Assembly: GCA_013695055.1 (NCBI GenBank) | Contig: JACDBF010000251.1 | Coordinates: 1 to 7,390 of the forward strand | From: Actinomycetota bacterium | Lineage (GTDB): Bacteria; Actinomycetota; CADDZG01; WHSQ01 | Direction: 5' to 3' | DNA: 7,390 bases | Shown: positions 1-6,253 of the stretch, piece after piece | Position numbering within the stretch: position 1 is the first letter of the stretch | Layout: each line of letters starts with the position of its first letter | Notes under the pieces: generated by a model | The model's database searches: none | What the model was told of the DNA's origin: nothing | The model's input: the letters and a program-made list of their open reading frames with translations, nothing else | Translations under genes and position numbers: made by a program

Positions 1-2
1 TA

Positions 3-626
3 GAAGTCAGGCTTGCCCAGGCTCTTGAGGCCAAGGAGGAGCAAGAGCGTCAGGCCCAGCACCTGAAGGAACTTCGTCAGGCGCAGACTGCCAAATTAGC
101 CGATCTTCGAAATCAGATCGAGTCCTCACGTGAGGAAGCCGCCACCATTCAAGCTCGAAGCGAAGAGATAGCCCAGCAACTTGCTGCCAACGCTCCTGCA
201 TCCGTGCCTTCTGAGACCCCCGACGCTCCTGCATCCTTGTCCTCTGCCACCGTGGAGACATCGGGTTTCGCGTGGCCGATCAACGGCGCCATCACATCGG
301 GCTTTGGAGCCAGGTGGGGTGGAACACACTCGGGTCTCGACATCGACTGCGTAACAGGCGACGCTATCCGAGCCTCCAAGTCTGGCTTGGTCGTGTCCGC
401 GACGTATGATGGCGGCTACGGGTATCACGTTGTCATCGACCATGGTGGTGGATTCGCGAGCCTCTATGCTCACGCATCGACGCTCTACGTCAGTGGCGGT
501 CAGTCTGTGACGCAGGGGGACGCGATTGCTGCCTGTGGATCAACCGGGCAGTCGACCGGGGATCACCTCCACTTCGAGATCCGCGTCAACGGAACTCCGC
601 AAGACCCTTTGGGGTACCTCCCATGA
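3..626 (+). CDS. Coiled-coil M23 family metallopeptidase (peptidoglycan hydrolase), 5' partial
   Basis: The reading frame is open from the window edge, so the N-terminus is missing. The first 65 or so visible residues are rich in Glu, Gln, Arg, Ala and Leu with heptad spacing, a typical coiled coil. A short Ala/Pro/Ser linker follows, then an M23 (LytM) domain. All expected zinc and catalytic residues are visible, numbered from the first complete codon: the HxxxD motif at His109 and Asp113, His157 in a YAH motif, and the HLH pair at His188 and His190 followed by Phe-Glu. The domain should therefore be active. M23 enzymes with an N-terminal coiled coil (EnvC/NlpD type) cut peptide cross-links in the cell wall outside the membrane, and some are activated by FtsEX; whether ftsEX lies upstream cannot be seen. 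A GTG at 204 is not the start, because the coiled-coil frame continues upstream of it. The stop overlaps the next gene as ATGA. Confidence 0.9.
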   Translation, partial: EVRLAQALEAKEEQERQAQHLKELRQAQTAKLADLRNQIESSREEAATIQARSEEIAQQLAANAPASVPSETPDAPASLSSATVETSGFAWPINGAITSGFGARWGGTHSGLDIDCVTGDAIRASKSGLVVSATYDGGYGYHVVIDHGGGFASLYAHASTLYVSGGQSVTQGDAIAACGSTGQSTGDHLHFEIRVNGTPQDPLGYLP

Positions 627-2050
627 GTGCTCTTGGTCGGCTTATCAAGCAGGGACGAGCGAGCCACCGCGCAGTTGCCTTTTTCGCCGTGGCGTCTTTG
701 ATTGGATTCCCTGCGGGAGCGTTGCGTGTGCTGTGCTTGGGGAACGCCTGCCAGGTCCGAGCCAAAGCTTCTTCGGACACGCCCTTCTGCTCGCTGCCGG
801 ACGAGGTTCGACGGCTCATCGAGAGTGGCTCTTATGAAGGAAGGTCCCCCGACATCATGGCCGTCACGGGATCCACATTGATCGCGGGCGGGGATACCTT
901 CCGCCGGGATGCGTCGGCGCCGTTGTGGCCTTCGACGACCCTGCCGGACGGTGAGAGGGTGCCTGTTGTCTTCGCTGGTAGGGGGGTAGTACAACGAGCC
1001 AGCGTCCCCTCGGGTACCGGGCTGGACGATGTCTCTGAGACGATCGCGGCCATCATCGATCTGCGCCGACCCCATCCCGACGTTCGCTCCGGCGAGTCGG
1101 TCGACGGCCTCGCCTCGGGGGAGATCCCGAGACTCGTCCTCGAGGTCGTTTGGAAGGGGGTCGGAAGCGATGGACTCGAGCGACATCCTGAAGAGTGGCC
1201 GCAGCTGAAACAGTTGATGCGCGACGGGGCCGCAACCATGGACGCGGTTGTGGGGTCTCTACCGCTGGATCCGGCTGCCACCCTGGCAACGATTGGCACC
1301 GGTGGGTTACCCAGCCGCCACGGAATCACCGGAACCCTTTTGAGGACGGACCAAACTAGCTACGACCTGACGATCGCCGAGGAGAAAGCCGGTGGTGAGG
1401 TCGTGAGAGCGTGGACCAAGAGGGCGCCGGACTCTGTCATCGCGACCCTTGGGGATCACCTCGACGAGAAACGCCATCAAAAGCCGGTCGTCGGCCTAGT
1501 TGGTACGGACCCCATCGACCGAGGACTTATCGGTGGGAGCTGGTACCCGGATGGAGACCGTGACTCGGTAGCCATCCTGGATCGAAGCGCTTCGGTTGAA
1601 GAGCAGATAGGCGCCGCCCGGGCTCTCCTGTCCCGAGAGGATTTCGGGCGCGACGAGATCACAGATCTCGCCGGCGTTGTGTTGTCCGGAAGGGTGACCA
1701 AGCTTGATTCCGCGCTGTCACGACTAATTCGGACGGCTAAGGACGTGTCTGGGGGTTCGGTCGCGATCTCGGTAACGGCGACGGGAGAAAGTGAACCCGG
1801 CGGGTCTGCGACGGTTGCAGACGCACGTGTCGTTCGAGGACGGATAGAGCGCGCGATCCGGACTTCCGAGCCGGCGATAGAGGCGGTCGTGCCGGGCGGA
1901 CTGTACCTGGATCAACAAGCGCTCGATCGCCTCAAGTTGTCCGATGATGTCGTACTCAGGGAGCTGCTGCGTATACGGAGTCGAAGTGGTGACCAATTGA
2001 TCGCGGACGCTTTCCCTGCTATCGCCATTACGTTCGGGAGATACTGTTGA
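623..2050 (+). CDS. Alkaline phosphatase/type I phosphodiesterase superfamily-like exported protein, probably lacking catalytic ligands
   Basis: A 475-residue protein whose ATG overlaps the stop of the M23 gene (ATGA). Residues about 15-38 form a hydrophobic segment after basic residues, which suggests a signal peptide or membrane anchor. The most diagnostic stretch is residues 223-237, with TGTGGLP then SRHGI, resembling the TG-x-x-P-x-x-HGI region of type I phosphodiesterases/nucleotide pyrophosphatases. About 45 residues earlier a beta-strand (VLEVV, then W177-K178-G179) lies where the family has the metal-binding Asp-Gly; here the position is Lys178. I could not find a clear Thr/Ser nucleophile at the family position, nor the downstream Asp-His pairs that bind the metals. 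The fold assignment therefore rests on one region, and the protein may be a non-catalytic member acting as a scaffold or wall-associated partner of the hydrolase. Translational coupling to the M23 gene supports a shared envelope role (inference). An unrelated fold with a chance motif remains possible. Confidence 0.6.
   Translation: MSALGRLIKQGRASHRAVAFFAVASLIGFPAGALRVLCLGNACQVRAKASSDTPFCSLPDEVRRLIESGSYEGRSPDIMAVTGSTLIAGGDTFRRDASAPLWPSTTLPDGERVPVVFAGRGVVQRASVPSGTGLDDVSETIAAIIDLRRPHPDVRSGESVDGLASGEIPRLVLEVVWKGVGSDGLERHPEEWPQLKQLMRDGAATMDAVVGSLPLDPAATLATIGTGGLPSRHGITGTLLRTDQTSYDLTIAEEKAGGEVVRAWTKRAPDSVIATLGDHLDEKRHQKPVVGLVGTDPIDRGLIGGSWYPDGDRDSVAILDRSASVEEQIGAARALLSREDFGRDEITDLAGVVLSGRVTKLDSALSRLIRTAKDVSGGSVAISVTATGESEPGGSATVADARVVRGRIERAIRTSEPAIEAVVPGGLYLDQQALDRLKLSDDVVLRELLRIRSRSGDQLIADAFPAIAITFGRYC
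2036..2040 (+). promoter_or_regulatory. Ribosome binding site deciding the TTG start of permease 1
   Basis: GGGAG lies 6 bases before the TTG at 2047, and that TTG overlaps the upstream stop as TTGA. No other start has comparable support: an in-frame GTG at 2116 lacks a Shine-Dalgarno match, and the first ATG (2174) is not in a usable position before the first membrane helix. Confidence 0.6.
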
Positions 2051-3135
2051 CGGTCGATACGGCCGTCTCGGTCGCACCGCCGCCGACTGAGGTCCAGATA
2101 CCAGCCGACGCGCCGGTGGCGCGGCGCCCCTGGCTGTGGCTGTCGCTTGCCGCTGTTGGGGTCGGCTTGGCGATGTATGCCACCGGTTCCCTGACGACGG
2201 CGGGGCTGGCGAACTTCAGAATCATTTTCGGCTCGCTCCTTTTGCAGGCGATACCACTGGTGATGATGGGAGCCTTCGTCGCGGCGCTGATCGGGACGTT
2301 CGTGCCCGCGTCCGCGTTTGCCCGTCTCTCCCGTCTTCCCGAGCCGCTGCAGATTCCGGCCGCCGGGATCGCCGGCTTCGCGTTCCCTGTGTGCGAATGT
2401 GGTTCGGTCCCCGTTGCTCGTCGTCTGGTCGCTAGAGGACTGATCCCTTCTGCGGCCGTCACCTTTATGCTTGCCGCCCCGATCCTCAACCCGATCGTCA
2501 TCGTCTCGACCTCGATCGCATACCGCGGCAGGGACGTTTTCTGGCCGATGGTGCTTGGGCGCACCGGACTCGGCTTCGTGGCGGCAATGGTCGTGGGATG
2601 GGTGATCGGTGGTCGCGCGCGCGAAGGATTTCTGCGTCAGGTGGCCAGCGGCGATCTGTCGGAATGCGGCTGTCAGAACGAGGCGTCTGCCTGTGACTGT
2701 GACCACCACGACTGCGGCCATCATGAGCACGAGCCGCGCTGGAAAACCTTCTGCAGCTATCTCGCCGGCGACTTCGCGTACATGGGACGGTTCTTGATAT
2801 TCGGAGCTGCGGTAGCTGCTGCGTTGCAGACTTTGGTTCCACAATCGGTTTTGGGCTCGGTCGCGAGCATCCCGATAGTGAGCCTCATCACGATGATGGC
2901 TCTGGCCTTTGCGCTCTCGCTGTGCTCTGAGTCGGATGCGTTTGTGGCGGCTTCATTTGTGCAGTTCGGCGTGGGGCCGCAGCTCGCGTTCTTGGTGTTC
3001 GGGCCGATGATGGACGCGAAGCTCGCATTCCTCTACAACGCGACCTTCAGCAAAGGCTTTCTTAGAACAGTGCTGGCGGTCGTCACAGTAGTGACGCTCG
3101 TCGGCACCCTCTGGATCGAGGTGCTGATCGGATGA
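2047..3135 (+). CDS. DUF318/YraQ-type permease (ArsP_1-like) with Cys/His-rich loop, copy 1
   Basis: A 362-residue polytopic membrane protein with about eight hydrophobic segments (roughly 28-46, 58-82, 100-114, 133-155, 165-188, 243-265, 272-292, 336-360). It belongs to the DUF318/YraQ permease family (ArsP_1 Pfam family). Family marks seen are the CECGSVPVARRL motif with Cys116 and Cys118, the APILNPI stretch, and LCSESDAF with Cys293. Between residues 207 and 228, in the central hydrophilic loop, there are five Cys (207, 209, 216, 218, 223) and five His (220, 221, 225, 226, 228), a likely metal-binding site. Members of this family have been linked to export of metals or organoarsenicals; the substrate here is unknown. 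The start is TTG, supported by GGGAG six bases upstream and a TTGA overlap with the previous stop. The gene overlaps its partner at 3132 as ATGA. A diverged paralogue follows at 4536. Confidence 0.88.
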   Translation: MTVDTAVSVAPPPTEVQIPADAPVARRPWLWLSLAAVGVGLAMYATGSLTTAGLANFRIIFGSLLLQAIPLVMMGAFVAALIGTFVPASAFARLSRLPEPLQIPAAGIAGFAFPVCECGSVPVARRLVARGLIPSAAVTFMLAAPILNPIVIVSTSIAYRGRDVFWPMVLGRTGLGFVAAMVVGWVIGGRAREGFLRQVASGDLSECGCQNEASACDCDHHDCGHHEHEPRWKTFCSYLAGDFAYMGRFLIFGAAVAAALQTLVPQSVLGSVASIPIVSLITMMALAFALSLCSESDAFVAASFVQFGVGPQLAFLVFGPMMDAKLAFLYNATFSKGFLRTVLAVVTVVTLVGTLWIEVLIG

Positions 3136-3839
3136 CCGCGACTTGGAGCGTGTCGCGCCTCACCACCGGGTTCGCCCTCGCGATCTGGGCGGCCGCGTTC
3201 TGGTTCCTCATAGCAGCCGATAGGGCGGCGTTCTATTTCTCGTCTCGCACGACGTGGCTCGCGCCGGTAGGCGCCGTTACACTCACAGCGGCCACGATCG
3301 GCCGGCTCATGTCCGCCAGGTCCTCTCGCCCCGAGCCGATAACGCGCCGACAGCTTGGAACGCTGATGGTTTTGATCATCCCCGCAATCATCATCACCGC
3401 GTTCCCTCCGGCGGCTCTTGGATCGTTCGCGGTCTCGCGCAGATCGACGGCGATAAAGGGTGCATACGTGTCGATGACGGGGCGTGATTTGAGCAAAGGC
3501 GATCTTTCGCTCGTGGACATCTTTGGGCTCCGGTACACCGGTGATCTAGATCAGCTTGCGCCACGGGCGGGCAGCCCCTCGTCCTTCACCGGCTTCGTGA
3601 CCAAGGATTCTCCGGATGGAGCGGACGAGTTCCGTCTCAACCGCTTTATGATCAGTTGCTGTCCCGGCGACGCCGTTAACATCCAGGTGCGAGTAGTGGG
3701 AGCCCCTCCCGGGGAATTCAAGGCCGACGATTGGGTGCGAGTCACGGGAAAGATCTATCCGGTCGGCGCGGAAGTGATCGTCGATGCGACAGAGGTAGCG
3801 CGCGTCGATCGCCCCGATCGTCCCTACCTCAATCCCTAG
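3132..3839 (+). CDS. TIGR03943/YcgQ-type permease partner subunit, copy 1
   Basis: A 235-residue membrane protein of the TIGR03943 (YcgQ-like, DUF1980) type, whose genes commonly sit directly after a DUF318 permease and are thought to encode its second subunit. The N-terminal half has three hydrophobic stretches, about residues 10-30, 42-60 and 77-97. The C-terminal half, about 105-235, is hydrophilic with a beta-rich, OB-like pattern: FTGFVTKD near 152-160, the paired cysteines ISCCPGDA at Cys176-Cys177, then DDWVRVTGKI. The paired-Cys motif after an RF-x-I-S sequence is typical of the family and could bind a soft metal or be redox active (inference). The ATG overlaps the permease stop as ATGA, so the two products are probably made in a fixed ratio. 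Its stop overlaps the ribosome binding site of the cupredoxin gene. The paralogue at 5537 has the same architecture but much lower similarity than the two permeases share. Confidence 0.83.
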   Translation: MTATWSVSRLTTGFALAIWAAAFWFLIAADRAAFYFSSRTTWLAPVGAVTLTAATIGRLMSARSSRPEPITRRQLGTLMVLIIPAIIITAFPPAALGSFAVSRRSTAIKGAYVSMTGRDLSKGDLSLVDIFGLRYTGDLDQLAPRAGSPSSFTGFVTKDSPDGADEFRLNRFMISCCPGDAVNIQVRVVGAPPGEFKADDWVRVTGKIYPVGAEVIVDATEVARVDRPDRPYLNP

Positions 3840-3843
3840 GAGG
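3838..3843 (+). promoter_or_regulatory. Strong ribosome binding site setting the GTG start of the cupredoxin gene
   Basis: AGGAGG, a perfect Shine-Dalgarno core, lies 7 bases before GTG at 3851 and overlaps the TAG stop of the preceding gene. It fixes the start at 3851 and not at the more distant ATG at 3731, which would lie inside the upstream gene and hide the lipoprotein signal peptide. Confidence 0.8.
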
Positions 3844-3850
3844 TCTGTTC

Positions 3851-4354
3851 GTGCGGAAGCTCTTACCGATTGGTTTGACCCTTGTGTTTTTGCTCGCAGC
3901 CTGCGCAGGCGAGGACCCAGCCGTGAACGGATCTCAGGGTTCTGGAGGCGAGGACCACGGGATGGGCATGGGAGACGAGGGTTTTGCCTTCGGTGAGCCA
4001 GGCGATCAAGGGGAGGCCGACAGGACGATCGAGGTCTCTGCGTTCGACTCCCTCGAGTTCGATCCGGATTCCGTCGAAGTTGAGTCGGGCGAGACCGTAA
4101 CGTTCGCCGTCACCAACGAGGGAAAGAACGTTCATGAGTTCGTGTTGGGCGACGAGAGCTACCAGGAGGACCACGCGGTCGAGATGTCGGCTGGTGAGGA
4201 CATGCGGATGGGACTGAACGAGATCGAGATCGAGCCCAGAGAAACGAAGAGCTTGACGTGGACTTTCACCGACGCCGACAATGTTCTATACGGCTGTCAT
4301 GAGCCGGGCCACTACGAGGGCGGGATGGTCGGCATGGCAGAGTTGGGGTCCTGA
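3851..4354 (+). CDS. Cupredoxin-domain (plastocyanin-like) copper lipoprotein
   Basis: A 167-residue lipoprotein. Residues 1-18 are a type II signal peptide with positive charges at 2-3, a hydrophobic core and the lipobox LAAC, so Cys18 should be lipidated and the protein anchored outside the membrane. An acidic, Gly-rich linker contains a short His/Met cluster (HGMGMGDE, His36, Met38, Met40) that could bind Cu(I). A cupredoxin fold follows from about residue 58 to 167. The type 1 copper ligands look complete: His95 in the NVHEF motif, and Cys149, His154 and Met159 in a C-x4-H-x4-M arrangement near the C-terminus. Type 1 copper proteins carry electrons or bind copper; this one could also store or hand over copper. 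The start is GTG at 3851 with AGGAGG seven bases upstream. It lies between two permease/partner pairs on the same strand, which suggests a joint role in metal handling (inference). Confidence 0.9.
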   Translation: MRKLLPIGLTLVFLLAACAGEDPAVNGSQGSGGEDHGMGMGDEGFAFGEPGDQGEADRTIEVSAFDSLEFDPDSVEVESGETVTFAVTNEGKNVHEFVLGDESYQEDHAVEMSAGEDMRMGLNEIEIEPRETKSLTWTFTDADNVLYGCHEPGHYEGGMVGMAELGS

Positions 4355-4355
4355 C

Positions 4356-4529
4356 GTGGCCTCGATGAGGATAGCGCTTCCGTCCGACAGCCACTTGACC
4401 AGCGGTCTTCGGGCCCGGCTGTTATTGCCCTTCAGGCTCCAGCTCCTGATCTACCGCGAGACCGAAGGCGGTTTCGATAACTGCGAAAGGAATGTCGCAA
4501 GCCACGAGATGTCAGAGACGGCGAGCTAG
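4356..4529 (+). CDS. Possible small protein (57 aa) of unknown function in the cupredoxin-permease gap
   Basis: Between the cupredoxin stop and the next permease lie 181 bases. One frame is open through almost all of it: GTG at 4356, a single base after the preceding stop, to TAG at 4527-4529, six bases before the permease ATG. A G-run (GGGG) about 9 bases upstream could serve as a weak ribosome binding site. The product would have a basic, leucine-rich middle segment around residues 19-33 and an acidic C-terminus. I recognise no domain. An open frame this short occurs easily by chance in GC-rich DNA, and the frame also extends back inside the cupredoxin gene, so the position is the main argument. 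It could otherwise be untranslated spacer carrying regulatory structure. Confidence 0.25.
   Translation: MASMRIALPSDSHLTSGLRARLLLPFRLQLLIYRETEGGFDNCERNVASHEMSETAS
4472..4499 (+). repeat. Overlapping short inverted repeats upstream of permease 2
   Basis: TTTCG (4472-4476) pairs with CGAAA (4484-4488), and TGCGA (4482-4486) pairs with TCGCA (4495-4499). The two share bases, so the hairpins exclude each other. They lie 37-64 bases before the ATG of permease 2, in the only long gap inside the operon. The arms are only 5 bases, so this could be chance; if real, it might be an operator or an RNA element controlling the second module. Confidence 0.2.
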
Positions 4530-4535
4530 ACGGCG

Positions 4536-5540
4536 ATGGCTGCCACGGAGACGCTCGTAATAAGGCGTGGCGTCCGGCTGCGGACCTGGGCAACGGCCGT
4601 TCTTTCGCTCAGTCTTTTGCTCGCGCTGGTAAGGATCTTCGAGGTAGGCGATAACCAGAGCGCCCAGACTTTCGCCCTGGTGTTCACCGCCATCGTGGCA
4701 GAAGCGCTTCCCTTCGTGTTGGTCGGTGCGTTCGCTGCGGCGCTGCTCGAGGTCTACGTGCCGGATCGCGTCTTTGAGCGAATCGCGCGTCTGCCCGTCG
4801 CCCTTCAGCTTCCGGCGGCCGCGACCGGTGGTTTCATGTTTCCGGTCTGTGAGTGTGGCTCGGTGCCCGTGGCCCGCCGCCTAATCGCAAAGGGGATGCA
4901 TCCCTCCGCCGGTCTCGCGTTCATGATCGCATCGCCCATCTTCAACCCGATCGTGCTGGGTTCCACCTGGGTGGCCTACAAGGCAAGAGGACTGGGTTTG
5001 GAGATGGTGCTCGGCCGGGCCGGAGTCGGTCTCGTCCTCGCCCTCGTGGCCGGATGGGCCATCGGCGCCGAGGGTGCGCGCGATCTTCTGCGGCCTCGAT
5101 CAGACAACTGTGATCACGGTTACGATGGGTCGAGCGATTCGCACAGGGGATCATTTACCTCCCACCTGACCGACGACTTCTTCTACATGGGAAAGTTCCT
5201 CATACTCGGCGCCGCGCTAGCGGCGACGATGCAGGCTTTGGTCCCACAGACGTTGATCGGCGGCGCCGCCTCGTCTCCGCTGATAGCGTCGCTGGCGCTG
5301 ATGGCGGTGGCATTCATCTCCTCTCTGTGCTCTGAGGCTGACGCCTTCGTTGCGGTGTCCTTCACGCCTTTCCCCATCGGTTCGCAACTGGCGTTCCTGG
5401 TATTTGGCCCGGTCTTGGATTTCAAGCTCTTTTTCCTCTATGGGGCGACGTTCAAGAAAAGACTGCTTGGATCCCTCGCCGCGATCGCGATTCCGGTAAT
5501 CCTTGCGGGAGCGCTGTGGTTCGAGGTTGCGCTGCGATGA
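4536..5540 (+). CDS. DUF318/YraQ-type permease (ArsP_1-like), copy 2
   Basis: A 334-residue polytopic membrane protein, a clear paralogue of the permease at 2047. The stretch FPVCECGSVPVARRL (Cys105, Cys107) is identical in both, and LAFLVFGP with the following D-x-K-L-x-FLY pattern and LCSE-x-DAFVA near residue 265 are shared. The copies are diverged at the DNA level, so the duplication is old, or the two were acquired separately. The central hydrophilic loop is shortened: only Cys192, His194 and His203 remain where copy 1 has ten Cys/His residues, and the N-terminal extension of copy 1 is also shorter here. The two permeases may therefore differ in substrate or in metal sensing (inference). 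The ATG at 4536 has only a weak ribosome binding site, so it may depend on coupling to a reading frame ending six bases upstream. It overlaps its partner at 5537 as ATGA. Confidence 0.88.
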   Translation: MAATETLVIRRGVRLRTWATAVLSLSLLLALVRIFEVGDNQSAQTFALVFTAIVAEALPFVLVGAFAAALLEVYVPDRVFERIARLPVALQLPAAATGGFMFPVCECGSVPVARRLIAKGMHPSAGLAFMIASPIFNPIVLGSTWVAYKARGLGLEMVLGRAGVGLVLALVAGWAIGAEGARDLLRPRSDNCDHGYDGSSDSHRGSFTSHLTDDFFYMGKFLILGAALAATMQALVPQTLIGGAASSPLIASLALMAVAFISSLCSEADAFVAVSFTPFPIGSQLAFLVFGPVLDFKLFFLYGATFKKRLLGSLAAIAIPVILAGALWFEVALR

Positions 5541-6229
5541 ACCGAGTCGGATTTGCTCGCATGGTGGTGCTGGCTCTTTGGTCGGCGTTCTTCGCGTGGC
5601 TGCTCGTAAGCGGCGAGGTGTACCGCTACATTGGTCCGAGGACGAGGTGGGTAGTTGTATTCGGAGCGGTAATGCTGGGGATTGCTGCAATCGGTCAAGC
5701 ACGATCGCTGCGCGGCGGCTCGGCCGGTGTAAAGCTCTCCGCAACCGAGATGGTGGCCCTGGTCGCATTCCTTGCGCCGATGGCCGTCATCGTCCTGATC
5801 CCTAAACCCAGTCTTGGCTCCGAGGCAGCTTCGAGGAAGTCAACCGGACTGGCCGGCGTGGGGGGCGCGTTCGTACCTATCCCGCAGCAGGGTGGCGATA
5901 TCTCTTTCCGGGAGATCCAATACGCCTCGGAATCGCAGGAGTACGCGGCCGCCCTCGGCATTTTCGACGGATACGAGGTCAAACTCACGGGCTTCGTCAC
6001 CCACCCCGATGACAGTCAGGATGGGACCTTCGCGCTGACGCGCTTCGCGACTTTCTGCTGTGCCGCCGACGCCGTGCCTTACTCGGTGACCGTAGATCCC
6101 GAAGGCGAGGACTATCCCGACGACAGCTGGCTGACCGTGTCTGGCTCGCTAATGAACGAGGGGGGAGAGTTCGTGCTGCAACCTGAGCGCATCACCGAAA
6201 CCACTGAACCGAAAAACCCCTACATCTGA
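5537..6229 (+). CDS. TIGR03943/YcgQ-type permease partner subunit, copy 2
   Basis: A 230-residue membrane protein with the same plan as the subunit at 3132. Hydrophobic segments lie at about residues 8-26, 34-53 and 70-88; a hydrophilic C-terminal domain from about 100 contains LTGFVTHPD near 150-158 and the paired-Cys motif FCCAADA at Cys174-Cys175, followed by DDSWLTVSG. The paired Cys with Ala-Ala-Asp is the usual form of this family motif, closer to the family than the CCPGD of copy 1. The ATG at 5537 overlaps the permease stop (ATGA); an in-frame GTG at 5516 would put the start inside the permease gene and is less likely. The protein presumably works as the second subunit of permease 2. 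Outside the shared motifs it is much less like copy 1 than the permeases are like each other, so each partner probably evolved with its own permease. Confidence 0.83.
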   Translation: MNRVGFARMVVLALWSAFFAWLLVSGEVYRYIGPRTRWVVVFGAVMLGIAAIGQARSLRGGSAGVKLSATEMVALVAFLAPMAVIVLIPKPSLGSEAASRKSTGLAGVGGAFVPIPQQGGDISFREIQYASESQEYAAALGIFDGYEVKLTGFVTHPDDSQDGTFALTRFATFCCAADAVPYSVTVDPEGEDYPDDSWLTVSGSLMNEGGEFVLQPERITETTEPKNPYI

Positions 6230-6253
6230 TATCGATCAAGGCATAGGGAGTTC

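Noticed and set aside
563..1186. A 207-codon minus-strand open frame opposite the phosphatase-like gene.
   Set aside because: Low-complexity, Arg-rich product with no motif. The plus-strand frame is coupled to both neighbours and is far more credible.
1912..2844. A 310-codon open frame on the minus strand opposite permease 1.
   Set aside because: The product is Arg/Gly/His-rich without hydrophobic segments or motifs, and it lies opposite a clear membrane protein gene. Long antisense frames are common in GC-rich DNA.
3731..3850. An upstream ATG that would lengthen the cupredoxin protein by 40 residues.
   Set aside because: It lies within the upstream gene, has no ribosome binding site comparable to AGGAGG at 3838, and would bury the lipoprotein signal peptide.
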